Source: Alnus glutinosa (Eukaryota > Streptophyta > Magnoliopsida > Fagales > Betulaceae). From it: a DNA stretch of 64,000 nucleotides. Position 1 is the stretch's first letter. Every line of letters starts with the position of its first letter. The translations under genes and the position numbers were made by a program. The stretch spans positions 29,790,987 through 29,854,986 of the forward strand of contig NC_084893.1 of assembly GCF_958979055.1 (NCBI RefSeq), in the 5' to 3' direction. The notes under the pieces were generated by a model. That model searched no databases, had not been told where the DNA came from, and was given only the letters and a program-made list of their open reading frames with translations. Positions 51,403-62,899 of this stretch are shown in pieces.

Positions 51403-52785
51403 AGAGAATATTTGCGAACATATCGGAAATCAGATCTCTCTTTGTTTCCTTGGAGCTCACAGAACTCCACCGTCTTCTTTCTCGAGAAAATTCCTTTATT
51501 TTCTCTGATAGCTTTTGCGACTCTTAAGTGCTGGTTGATTCTCCGGCTCCTGAAAACCGGTCTTATAGCACATCTAGAGTCTAGGAGCTTGCGATCTCCA
51601 TTTCTCCGATTGTAGTTTTCCTTGACGGTGCGTTTTCACAGTTTTATTTTTGTTTTGTTTTATTTGTGGTCCAAGTAAAAAGGATGCGTGCGGTGCTCTG
51701 TCTCTACGCCGAGTTTAATGTGAGATCTAAGGCGGTGTTTTTAATCTGCATTGATGAGATTTAATGCGTTTTGGAGTTTGTGGAGAGCGTTACGCTATTG
51801 CGGTATAAATGTGATCAGTGATGGTTGACATTAATGCTTAATTTTATTTTTTATTTTTAGTTAAAAATAAAATAAAATTCTTTTAAGGGCGTCACTGTGT
51901 TGCATTAGTTTCAGAGTTATTTATCAAGCGAGTCTTTTATTTATTTATTTTTTTTTGTTGCTGAATTTGAGACTTTGAGTTGCTTTATGAGGTTTCCTTT
52001 TTTAGTTCCGGTGTTTTACAGCTAAAATTTAGCTGCTCTCCTTCTGAATGAATATTTTGGAAACTTGTATTTTTTAAAAAATAAAAATAAAAAAATAAAA
52101 AATTCCTCTGTGAATAAGGAAGTGAAAAACCATGAAAGGCGGTGAATTGGATATCTGATTGTAATCTTATTTTATTTCTTTTTGGGATTTTGTCGATGTA
52201 GATCTATTGGATTTTCAGGATTTATAGGAGGTGTAGTGTAGAAAGTTAAAGAATTTGTTTGGTTTGCTCGAAAGTGATGAGAGGAAGTGAAAATTCTGGC
52301 TTTTCTTGTGAAATGGTTAATTTTTCGGAGAATTTGGAGTAGAACAATTGTAGGTTTACGGGAAAATGCAATTTTTATGTATTCGGAGACTGGGAAAGTA
52401 CCACATCACAAGAAATTTGCTTCCTTCCATCTTCCAGTCGTATTCTTATCCACAACCAAAAGCATTTGTTGATTTACGATTTAGGTACTTTGTATGTGAA
52501 GAGATATTTTGATCGGAGGATTTGCGTTCATAGAAGAAAGTTTGTCACCAACTATTATTTCTCGTACTGAATTAGGATAAATATTATATATATATATAAA
52601 ATTTTGATGCTTTGCCATATTCGTTCAACATATTTGGTATCTTGAATTTGGCATTTGAGATGATTAGTTGCTGCTTTCTGCTCTTGACAGTGAAGAGCTG
52701 CACGTATGCCCTTGAGCTTGCTGTGGGTTTGTCTGAATCCTCTGAAGACTAAAGGTTGAAACTCTTCCTTTTGCTGTGGTCTGAA
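51340..52785 (+). promoter_or_regulatory. Core promoter and leader of the SFH gene, with leader intron and upstream ORF
   Basis: TATATAAA at about 51340-51347 precedes a (GA)n run (51361-51395). A likely leader intron runs from a GT at about 51626 to the acceptor CTTGACAG at 52690. The second leader exon holds a short ORF at 52706-52759 encoding MPLSLLWVCLNPLKTKG, which ends 26 nt before the main ATG at 52786 and could reduce its translation. Splice sites are inferred. Confidence 0.5.
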
Positions 52786-55700
52786 ATGTCAGGTATGCTT
52801 GCTAGTTAGTTTCTAAGATGCACATGCCATGTGCTTTTGCTTGCTAAATTTGATGGCTTTTTATGATGGTTGATTAGTTGGAGAAATGAAGAGAGTAAAG
52901 ATGATCAGAGCTTTAGAATAATGCATAGTGGTGGGATAAGTGGAAATACAAGTGCTGTTTTGACTACTAATATTTAATTTTCCTGTTGAAGGCCTAGAAG
53001 GACTGGGGTTTCACGACGAAAATAGAGAGAGAAAATCAGATTTTGAGAATTCCGAAGATGAGAGACGGCGATCGAAAATTGGAAACCTCAAGAAGAAGGC
53101 TATAAGTGCTTCAAATAAGTTTACCCATTCTCTTAAGAAAAGAGGGAAAAGGAAAATTGATTACAGGGTTCCGCCAGTTCCAATTGAGGATGTGCGGGAT
53201 GCGAATGAGGAGAGTGCTGTCTGTGAATTGCGTCAAAAACTCATTGACAGGGACTTGTTGCCTCCCAGGCATGATGACTATCATACTTTGTTGAGGTCAG
53301 TTATATCTTTCAGTATATATAATGTGCTACATGAATATACTGGCTGCTTTGGTTGGTTGGTTTCACCTTTTACATGGACAAACTGAGTTGTAATCCTGTT
53401 TTTATCTTTGGCAGATTTTTGAAAGCTAGGGACTTTAACATCGAAAAAACAATCCTGATGTGGGAAGAAATGCTCAATTGGAGAAAAGAATATGGAACGG
53501 ACACTGTTTTGGAGGTAGTGATATTAAATTATGACACCAGCTCTAGAAGTCTCAGTTGATTCGTTCTACAGAATGTTTTAGGGAGGAACTGTTTCTGTCA
53601 TTTTCTCTAAGCAAGCAAAGTATAAGTATGTTAGAAACTTTTAACTAAATTTATCGGTAATGTGATAACTTTGTGGCAAAAGAAAATGGATAAGAACTTG
53701 GGAAAATGATATAGTTGCATCTGAGTTTGACTTGTCCTCCAATGATGAGAGTGCATACTATTTCACAACTGCATTATTCTCACTATGTACATCCTATCTG
53801 ATGCTAACCCCGTATTCTACTAATTAATGAAGGATTTTGAATTTGAAGAGCTGGAAGAAGTCTTACAGTATTATCCACAAGGGTACCATGGAGTTGACAA
53901 GGAAGGCAGGTCAGTTTACATCGAGAGGCTTGGGAAAGCTCATCCAAGTAGGCTCATGCGCATTACCACAATAGATCGATACTTAAAGTACCATGTCCAA
54001 GAGTTTGAAAGGGCTTTACAGGAGAAATTTCCTGCTTGTTCGATTGCAGCAAAAAGGCGGATCTGTTCGACAACAACAATACTGGATGTCCAGGGCTTGG
54101 TATGTTGACTTCTACGTGGGAATGCCTTTGTCAAATTGAATTTGGTCTGTCATGGAGAAAATTTAGCAAATTTTTGCTAACTGAGGGAAACTGGTGCTGC
54201 TTCCTGTTGTGCATGTACTTAAGAGAGTTCATTCAGATTTAACATCCATATTTTGTGCTTTATACACCTGTATCATAATTTGGGTGCACTAGGTCACACT
54301 TTCAATAAACACGGACTAGAATAAAAGACTCATTATGCTTGTTAATAGGAACTTGAAAGTATTTTCTTCTACTAATAGCTGGTTGTTTGTATAACTTACA
54401 AGTGCTTCTCTGCAGAATTTTAACTGGCAATTGACAATTATGTTAAATACAGGGCATTAAGAATTTCACCCGGACTGCAGCAAATCTCTTGGCTGCCATG
54501 ACAAAAATTGACAACAGTTACTACCCTGAGGTACTGGAGTCTCCTTAATGGTATTTTATGTTACAATATTGTATTGGTATGTAATTATTACCCCAAATGT
54601 ACAGACTTTACATCGAATGTACATTGTCAATGCTGGTCCTGGCTTCAAAAAGATGCTTTGGCCTGCTGCACAGAAGTTTCTTGATGCAAAGACTATTACA
54701 AAGATACAGGTAATGGGATATAGTTAGCCCTACCTTATTGTATTTCTCATGCAGCCTCAACTGATTTCATATTTATCTTCTTAAATTGAAGGTTCTGGAA
54801 CCCAAATCGTTGTCTAAATTACTGGAAGTCATAGATTCAAGGTAATCTTTCATCTGTTCATTCTGTCTTGTTTAAAAGTTAGTATCTGTTAAATAGTTGT
54901 GCTTAGACACTTTTCCTTTCAGTCAGTTGCCAGACTTCTTGGGTGGTTCATGTACTTGTTCCACAGAAGGAGGGTGCCTTAGATCTAATAAAGGCCCATG
55001 GAATAATCCTGACATAATGAAGGCAAGCTTTTTCTTATAAGATTTTTTTTTTTTTTTTCCCCTCTTTATGTGATATATTTTTCTTTTTCAGCCTGATGTA
55101 TGTTGAGTCCATAGCCCATGCCTATGAAATCTTTTTTAGGCTTGAAATTTATATTGAACTGGGTATTTGAAATTAAACTTGATCTCCCCATGTTTAGCTC
55201 GTACATCAAGTGGAAGCCACATTTGTGAGGCAAATTACCAGAGTTTCTATTGACCAGCAGAAATTCGACGCTTATACCAAGATACGTCCACTGAAGGCAA
55301 GTCTTAGTTTCATTGAGAAGTATGATGATGCATTATCAGTATATCTTGTTCCTATATGTCTCATTCTTTTTTTTTTTTTTTTTTTTCTTCTTCTAAATTC
55401 AGGGAAGATTTAGTGATACATCAACAGCAGAGTCAGGGTCTGATATTGATGATCCTTGTTCTCCATCAGGACGGCAGAGCTCCACATTTCCTCGTTTGGA
55501 CCCAGTTCATGAAGAAGTGAGTTTTAAAACCAGTGGCTCACGTTGATTGTGATGATTATTATTTATGTAATGTGTGTGTTCTACTATTGATTCGCAGGTC
55601 AAGGCATCAGATCCAATTGCCTACTACAGTTGTGATGATAATTTTCCTCTGGTTGAGAAGGCTGTGAGAAGTGATCAAGTAGAGGGACATTCCCAGGATC

Positions 55701-56867
55701 GACCCCTTAGAATTGATAAAACAGATAATGCTCCTTGTGAGGGAACATCAAATTTGGAAGGTACTTGTTAATGTAATTTATGTTGGTCCTTGTTAAAATA
55801 ATCTATTATGACAGTCATTTCTTTTCTTCTCTAGGATATGTTAACAAACATATTGTTTGTGGCTAGGAATCAGTGCCTCTTTGAGAACTGTGACTGTTTA
55901 AAATCCTTTTTTTTTTTGGGAGATCTCTCTTGGATTGGGCTATAATCTATGTTCTTAATTTCTCCTCTTCAAATGGTTGGTTTTTCAGATTTCAGACTCC
56001 TTTAGGGTGGTTGTTTCTCTTATATATTTTTCGTGTACGAGGGTTTTGCCTTTTCTTTTTAATTAATTATTATTCTTTTGTGTTTTTTTTTTTGCGGGTT
56101 TTTCACCAAAATAGAGAAGACTGTTTGTGGCTCATTCGGTTATTACCATAGAATTGCTTAGTGTTTCATTATTATCCCTCGTCTTAAACTACCGTCTCTT
56201 GTCAGGCACTCCAGTAAAGCGTTGGTTCAACACTGTTAAGGAAATAGTTGAGAAAAGTGATTTTCAATATGTTGCAAGAGCACTGATATCCTTCTTGGTC
56301 AGACTAGTTGCATTTTTCCGTACTCTACGGATTGAATTCGGGGGAAGGCAGAATAATGTTTACCCATCTAATTCACTGGAAAACAACATTAATGGTCATT
56401 CAGCAGCTGTTGAAGCTTTGAATGAAGAAGACCGTGTCGGTCCATGCATACAGCGTCTTGATAAACTGGAAAAGGTATTTGGGGAACTTAGCAGCAAACC
56501 TGCTGTAATTCCTTTGGAAAAGGAACGGATGATTATGGAATCTTTGCACAGGATCAAGTCTGTTGAGGTCGACCTCGAACAAACAAAGAAAGTACGCTTT
56601 GTTCTACATGGTTTAGTCATGTGAAATTGAACTTTTGATGAACTGATGGTGATGTATTTCCAATTCATCTTATTGTTTCAGGCACTACATTCTACAGCAG
56701 TGAGGCAACTAGAGATTGCTGAGTTGCTAGAAAAGTTACACGAGTCTAAATGTCATGTAAGTATCAGGGTTAATTTTTGTTACTAAATTGGCTTCCATCA
56801 TCTTCCCTTGAGCTGAGTTTATAACTTGTGAGTATCCTTGATGCAGCGAAGAAGACTGTTCTGTTAA
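52786..56867 (+). CDS. Sec14-nodulin phosphatidylinositol/phosphatidylcholine transfer protein (SFH family), 622 aa
   Basis: SFH proteins exchange phosphatidylinositol and phosphatidylcholine and set up phosphoinositide signals, for example in root-hair growth (AtSFH1). Fourteen exons join in frame, from 52786-52792 and 52992-53295 through 53415-53514, 53833-54099, 54453-54530, 54605-54709, 54792-54841, 54923-55022, 55198-55296, 55403-55516, 55598-55760, 56206-56591 and 56682-56756 to 56847-56867. Domains: a basic N-terminal region ([16 protein letters not shown]), CRAL-TRIO N ([20 protein letters not shown]), the Sec14 lipid-binding core ([50 protein letters not shown]), and LGGSCTC with [19 protein letters not shown]. 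The C-terminal nodulin-like half has a coiled coil ([17 protein letters not shown]) and a basic end, RRRLFC. Introns after 55022 and 55296 start with GC. Length fits the family and the frame is whole. Confidence 0.94.
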
Positions 56868-57269
56868 ATGCTCGGAAGATTGACCGTAATAGAACAAAGT
56901 TACATGTGCCGCGCCGGAGAGGAGGTCGATGCAGGCAAGCATGCCATTTCCCGGGGCATTCTTGGGAGCGGGACATACTCGGAAGAAAATCTTTTTTGTC
57001 TTTTTTAATCTCCTACGGTGAGTAGCGAGCACTTGACATAATTTATCAGTCGAGCTGTATGGGTTGTTCCCCCTCAGCTTTCGAACAATGTAGAGAAGAA
57101 AAAGTTCACGAAATATTTATCTTTACAGCATTCTTTTTGTTTCCTATTCTCTCCTCTAAACTGAATACACACAACACACTCATGCCCTTTACTGGACTTA
57201 AATGCGATCGACGTCGAAGCACTGTAAATGAACTAATCAGAAATAACGCTTCAAAATGAACTTATCAGA

Positions 57270-58360
57270 AATAACTGTGAAAAGTTCATGGCCATTCACT
57301 CTCAAAAGACGCCTTAGGAAAAGAAGACACTTAACACGCCCCTTCACGTGTGACATTATTGTTCAAATACGTGTATTGTATCATAGTAGCAACGGGAGGG
57401 AAGGCTCAATCCTCTCTCTAAGACACCTTGAGAGACGAGATGACACAATTGACACTCTCAAAAGACGCCTCAGAAAAATAAGACACTTAATACGCCCCTT
57501 CACGTGTGACACTATTGTTCAGATACGTGTGTTGTATCAGAGTAGCAACGGGAGGGAAGGCTCAATCCTCTCTCTAAGACGTCTTGAGAGACGAGAGGAC
57601 ACCATTGACACTCTCAAAAGACGACTTAGGAAAAGAAGACACTTAACACACTCCTTCACGTGTGACACTATTGTTCAAATACGTGTATTATATCAGAGTA
57701 GCAACGGAAGGGAAGGCCCAATCCTCTCTCTAAGACGCTTTGAGAGACGGGAAGACACCATGACTTATAAAGTGTTCATTTGAAGAAAATCTTAGCGATG
57801 TGAGACATTTTAACATGCTCTTCACGTGTGGTAACTAATGGCTAAACACGTAGACAATAACGAGAGGGAAAGACCCATCATCGCAAGAAACCTGTGGCTT
57901 TGATACCATTTGTAATGACCCAGGAAAAAACGTTAGCCACATCTGCGCTATCACCCCAAAAGGATTAGTTAATTTAGAACTTTCCTAGAATCCCTTATAA
58001 AACCTAGTTTCACCTAGTAACTAGGTAATGTGAGACTTAACACCCATGAGTATTTTTATAAACCACCCACTTCATGTGAGCTATTCATCTCTTCACAATA
58101 TGGGACTGGGGTGTTACAAACTCTCCCCTTAAACCCCTGACGTCCTCCTCAAAGCCACGTAGTACGGTACTCCAGTACTACATGACCTGGTATTACTAGA
58201 TGACTCTGATACCATGTGAAAAGTTCATGAGCCCATTGACACTCTCAAAAGAATTCTTCGGAAAATGGGACATTATGAGAGATGATGGGATATCATGGCT
58301 TATAACATGCTCAGGTAAAGAAAATTTTAACGATGTGTGACACTATAACAATAACAAGGA
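57270..58360 (-). mobile_element. TRIM-family LTR array (fossil)
   Basis: On the minus strand a terminal repeat of about 208 bp (58118 down to 57911) starts TGTAACACCCC and ends in TTACA. A purine-rich tract (AAGGGGAGAG) precedes it. A primer-binding-like site (TGGTATCAAAGC, resembling the initiator-Met type) follows at about 57893-57905, and a second one (TGGTATCAGAG) lies near 58204-58214. The LTR is therefore flanked by internal sequence on both sides, an arrayed layout known for TRIMs. There is no coding capacity. The copies are divergent and probably old. Confidence 0.65.
57301..57768. repeat. Tandem repeat, three units of 156 bp, within the TRIM array
   Basis: CTCAAAAGACG starts units at 57301, 57457 and 57613. 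Each unit contains CTTCACGTGTGACA, CAAATACGTGT or CAGATACGTGT, and CAACGG[GA]AGGGAAGG. The third passes into a single-copy relative of the same sequence. The period is a multiple of three, so an open frame runs through all units (57256-57783), but this is a by-product of the repeat. Confidence 0.9.
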
Positions 58361-58860
58361 CATGTTCTTCATTCTTTTTGATAAGAGGACATGTTCTTCA
58401 ATCTTCCAAGTAATTCCTATTAGCCAACCTTTAAGTATGCAATTTCCAGAGGCCTAGATGATGAGCCGCTAGTAGTCGACATATCACAAGAAAATGCTCT
58501 CACGACGTTCTATTTAATATTCTCCAAGACACCCATTGATGGAGTTTGAGGGGGCCGGCCGACTTGTTCTGCTTATGCCTGACATGGTCACCATGAGAAT
58601 GAGCATTGAACCAGGTTTCTTGGAGAGGATCCTGATCCTAGGCTTCCTAGCTTCTAAACGATGAAAATAGATCCGAGGAGGCAATGCAGAGCCACGGGCA
58701 TAACCTAATAGCACCTTTAAACATGCCTCCAATGCCACCAAATTAATAAATCAAGTGGGGTTTGACTTTGTATGTGTTCAATTATATATTTAAACGTGCC
58801 TCCAATGTTATGTTTGTTAAAATGCACAGAGAAACAAAAAAGAACCATTAACAAGTAACG

Positions 58861-58864
<4 letters not shown>

Positions 58865-58947
<83 letters not shown>
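58865..58947. repeat. (TA)n microsatellite, about 41 units
   Basis: Uninterrupted TA dinucleotides between the TRIM array and the nested MITEs. Confidence 0.95.
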
Positions 58948-58951
<4 letters not shown>

Positions 58952-59082
58952 GAGAATGTAGATATGATTAATAACCATATATGCATTCTCTAAATTTGTT
59001 ATCCGCATCTGCATATACATTAGTCAAATGGTTGAATAGTAAAGTGCATTAGTCAAATTAAAGGTGCGTGGGATATTGCAAT

Positions 59083-59651
59083 GAGAAATGTTGGGGTGTA
59101 CATAGGAGTGAGTATTGATTCGATAAGTGGTTAAGTCGGTCAATTCACCGAATTCATTCCAACAAACTATATTTTTGAAAATATTGGTTAAGTCGGTTAA
59201 TAGGTAGTCGGTTAACATGGGTAGTGAAACGACGTCGTTTTGATTCTTTTTTTTAAAAAAGAAAAAAGAAAAGAAAAAGAGAGAGATCAAACCTGTTTCG
59301 TTCTTACTAAAACGATGTCATTTCGTTTTATGTCGGTTCGGTTAAAAGGTGGTTTGGTTCGGTAAGTAGGTTAAAATTTTAACCTAATTGAACCGAATCG
59401 ACTTTTGAAACAAAATTTTATACCAACTACTAAACCAAAATTAGTCAGTAGGCGGTCGATAGCGGTTCGGTTCAGTTTTGCAAGCGGTCGATAGGCGGTA
59501 GTCGGATAATTTGCTCACCCCTAAGTGTACACTCTTATACACCTCTCATCCCACCTTTACATGTGTTTATTGATTTTATTTGTTCAAAAAATAAAAACAC
59601 TTGTAAGGATGGGATGAGAGGTGTACATGAGTGTACATCCCAGCATTTCTC
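59083..59651. mobile_element. Mutator-like MITE, split by a hAT-type element
   Basis: The ends GAGAAATGTTGGGGTGTACA and the reverse complement of the right end, GAGAAATGCTGGGATGTACA, match. The 9-mer TATTGCAAT flanks both sides (59074-59082 and 59652-59660), a perfect 9-bp target duplication. With the insert at 59103-59523 removed, the MITE is about 140 bp and can fold on itself. Confidence 0.88.
59103..59523. mobile_element. hAT-type nonautonomous element (421 bp) nested in the MITE
   Basis: The ends TAGGAGTGAGTA and the reverse complement of the right end, TAGGGGTGAGCA, match, and the 8-mers GGTGTACA (59095-59102) and AGTGTACA (59524-59531) fit the 8-bp hAT duplication. The interior is full of GGTTCGGTT and GGTCGATAGG(T/C)GG variants, a common plant hAT MITE type. 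Confidence 0.8.
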
Positions 59652-59712
59652 TATTGCAATAAGGGTGATAGTTTGAAAAGAGTAAATGTAATTTCCTCTA
59701 TATTTATTTTAA

Positions 59713-60464
59713 GGGTTAAATACGTTTTTAGTACATGAGTTTTGAAAACTTTAGTTTTTGGTACTTGAACTTTAATTCGCATTATAAATGGTACCTCCGT
59801 TTTGGGAAAAGACTAAATTAGTATCTCAATTAAGTTTTCTGTCCAAAAACTAATGGCCCGTCACGTCACGGGCACTTAGCACTACTAAGAACACAACATT
59901 TGTCCCTTACGGCACATCAGCACCTACATAATTGCTAAATCACCCACATCTTTAAAAATTAATTGCAAATAATAATAAAAACATTGAAAAAAAAAATTGT
60001 AAAAAAGAAAAAAGAAAAAAAGAAGAAGAAGAAGAAGAAGAGCCACCCCTTGGTTGGTATGAGGTGTGGGTGGTTCGGCCACCCCTAGGCAGGCTACTCC
60101 CAAAGGTCAAAACCTTTCAATTTTTTATTTTTTATTTTATTTTATTTTTGTCATGGGTTGGCTGAACCACCCATGGTGGGTGGGCCACCCCTCTTTTTTT
60201 CTTTTTTTTTTTAATTAATTTTTAAAGATGTGGGTGATTTGGCAATTATGTAAGTGCTGACGTATCGCAAGGGACATGTGTTGTGTTCTTAGTGGTACTA
60301 AGTGGTAGTGACGTGACGAACCCTTATTTTTTGGACGGAAAACTTGACTGAAGTACTAATTTGGTCTTTTCCCAAAACGGAGGTACAATATGTGATGCGA
60401 ATTGAAACTCAAGTACCAAAAAATAATGTTTTCGAAACTTAGGTACTAAAAACGTATTTAACCC
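59713..60464. mobile_element. Foldback Mutator-like element (752 bp) with about 270-bp inverted arms
   Basis: The left arm starts GGGTTAAATACGTTTTTAGT and the right arm is its reverse complement. Similarity runs for about 270 bp on each side through GACGTGACG and GATGTGGGTGATTT-type text. The perfect 9-mer TTATTTTAA flanks it (59704-59712 and 60465-60473). The centre carries an (AAG)n run and a GC-rich GGTGG/CCACC block. No transposase is present. Confidence 0.92.
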
Positions 60465-60542
60465 TTATTTTAAACATATGCATAGGAGTGAACACTTTTC
60501 AGTTTATCAAACGATTTTTTTTGTCCTCATATATAACATAAC

Positions 60543-60710
60543 GAGAAATGTTTGGTGTCCCACTCTCATTCCACTCCTATCTCACCCGTCTACGTAGACC
60601 AATAATGTGAGATATAGTAGAGACAGTGTAGTGGGACCCTCATTGTTTTAATAACATTAATGATTCACGTAAACAAAAATGAAATAAGAGTAGAACACCA
60701 AATATTTCTC
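60543..60710. mobile_element. MITE of the GAGAAATG family (168 bp)
   Basis: The left end GAGAAATGTTTGGTGTCCCA matches the reverse complement of the right end, GAGAAATATTTGGTGTTCTA. The flanks only loosely resemble each other (TAACATAAC and TTAACATTA), so the target duplication is uncertain. Confidence 0.7.
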
Positions 60711-60926
60711 TTAACATTATTTAAATATGACTCCAACCAAAAATATTTTTGAATTGTTTCCTTTTAAAAACTCAAAACCCAAACGCAACTTCCAAATGCT
60801 ACACCAAAAAATTCTCATAAAATATGATGATAAAAACAATTAAAAACAACAAAAAGTGCAGAGAAAATTACAGAAAACATAAACAAAAATGGATTACACA
60901 AAAAATCTCATAATTGAGAAGCTTAC

Positions 60927-61059
60927 CACGAAGAAGAGAATTGCGTTGTGAATGGTGAATGGCGAACGGCGGCGGGTCTCCGTGACTAAGCCCGTTTTCC
61001 GCGTTTCGTGCTGTCACCCACTTCCCTTCAGTCGTGCTGTACGCGTTTCTCTCTGTCAT
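60927..61059 (-). other. Orphan candidate first exon, divergent from LLG1
   Basis: On the minus strand an ATG at 61059 opens 44 codons (MTERNAYSTTEGKWVTARNA and on to HHSQRNSLLR), followed by a good donor, CGTG/GTAAGC, at 60927/60926. It is much richer in GC than its surroundings. No partner exon is visible, because the sequence beyond is transposon. It may be a remnant, the start of a noncoding divergent transcript, or chance. Confidence 0.25.
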
Positions 61060-61418
61060 TTAGCTGTTTTGATTAATACTATTTTAGTTATATAAATAGA
61101 ATAATAAAAGTAAAATAATTATGCTCTGTAGTCTACTATTAACAGTCTACTAAAATTACTTAGAAAAATTTTACTTTCGTCTAAACAAACCAATTAAATT
61201 ACAATTAAAACTCACTAAAATCACTCTTAATAACACTATAAATAATGCCTTTAATAATTTAGTCGATGTGACTCTCCTCTTCGTGCCTGTCACTCTCGGC
61301 CACCGCCTGTAATCTTTGTGAGTTTGTGAGAAAAGCGCTCTTAAGCTTTATTTTCTTTACAAGGAATCAAAGAGTTAGCTCTGTCTCTCTCTCTCACGCC
61401 CAAAGAAGACCCAAAAAT

Positions 61419-62899
61419 ATGGAGTCGAATCGCTGTTTATGTGTCGCCTCTGCAATTTTCTTGTCCTTCCTTTGGATGGCTCTCTCCGTTTCTTCTTCTT
61501 CTCCTTCAGCTTCCATTTCAGGTGCTGTTAGTTATGCCTAATTCTGTCTTTTCGTGAATATGTATGTGATTCTTAATATATATACATTTTTTTTCTTATC
61601 TTTTTTCCCTGTGTGTATATGTTGCAGATAGTATCTTAGGATCTCATGTATCTTCTGGCCGGAACCTTCTTCAAGCTAGAAAAGGTGTGCTAATCTTCAC
61701 CACTGATTTGTTTCTTTTGGATCCGAAATTTTCTGGGTTTGACTTACTATGCATTGCTGTGAGATCTGATTGCTCAAAGTTTCTAACTTTGGTTTTATGC
61801 CCGTTCTTTCAAGATTTCAATTAGGTCATCTTGGATGATAAGGATGCATCAAATCTGTTATATTGACATATTGTGCATCGTGCTTGTTTGAACTGCTTGC
61901 TGATTTATATTTCTAGAGTCTGATGGATTTGCATTTAAAGGCTCTCACCCATGTTTTAATAAATTAAAACGAGCAGCTTAATAAATAAAAAAACTTGATC
62001 CTGTTAAATTAAATCAGATTGGCGAGGGACTAAAGAAAATATAAAAACTAGCTAAAAAATAGTCCCGACTTTGTAACCATTACTAGTTTTTACCTTTCAG
62101 ATTCTCTTCCTGTTATTTCCCCCTGTTTTTTTTTTTTTCGGTTTTGAGGATTTTCTTTGTGCATGATTACACTGAGTTTAATCATATCTCCGATGTGCAT
62201 TCAGGCCATGGATTGTCTATATACATAATACCCATATGATGATAGAATAGCAGAGTACTGGTTTCTGATGTGCATATCTAAGCCCTCTATAGATTTGATA
62301 GAGAACATAGCCAAGGAAAATCTTTTAGGGGTTCAATTGCAAGATATTGCTGACAATTTATTGCAATCTTTTGAAGGAAAATGAATAAACCACTAATTCT
62401 CCGTTTGTTTGTTTGTTTGTTTTCTCTTTCTCAAAACGAAAACATTAACAAACATTATTACAATTCTTGCATCATTATCCAAAAGGTGAATGATAGTTTT
62501 TACTTGATGTTGTTATGAGCAGCTTGCCCAGTGAACTTCGAGTTCTTGAACTACACAATCATCACAAGCAAATGCAAAGGACCCCTGTACCCAGCCGATG
62601 CCTGTTGTGGAGCATTTACGGAATTTGCGTGCCCTTATGCAGATGTTATAAATGATTTAACAAATGATTGTGCTTCAACCATGTTCAGCTACATTAACCT
62701 CTATGGAAAATACCCACCTGGCCTTTTTTCCAGCGAGTGTAGGGGCGGGAAGGAGGGACTTGCGTGCCCTGCATCACCACCGTCGGTGTCAGCCAAATTA
62801 GCCAATGACAGTACTGGTGGGACTCAGATCATGTGCTACCCATACCCACTGCAAATGCTCACAGCTGGCTCCTTGCTGCTATTGTTTAAGTTTTTATGA
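61419..62899 (+). CDS. LLG1: LORELEI-like GPI-anchored protein (LLG1-like), 178 aa
   Basis: LLG1 binds the receptor kinase FERONIA, helps deliver it to the plasma membrane and acts as co-receptor for RALF peptides. Three exons join in frame: 61419-61521, 61628-61684, 62523-62899. An N-terminal signal peptide is visible (AIFLSFLWMALSVSSSSP). The mature domain holds the eight spaced cysteines of the family: ACPVNF, SKCKGP, DACCGAF, EFACPY, NDCAST, SECRGG and LACPA. NYT is a possible N-glycosylation site. The C-terminus has a small-residue region (ANDSTGG) and a hydrophobic tail (LQMLTAGSLLLLFKF), as expected of a GPI signal. Length is normal and splice sites are GT/AG. I chose the ATG at 61419 since it leads straight into the signal peptide. 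Confidence 0.95.

Noticed and set aside
57256-57783. 175-codon open frame with repeated RRLRKxRHL text
   Set aside because: It is produced by a 156-bp (52-codon) tandem repeat in a TRIM array; the repeat length keeps the frame open without selection.
58514-58741. 75-codon minus-strand ORF near the TRIM array
   Set aside because: No family recognised, no splice partners and a location inside repeats; most likely chance or a transposon scrap.
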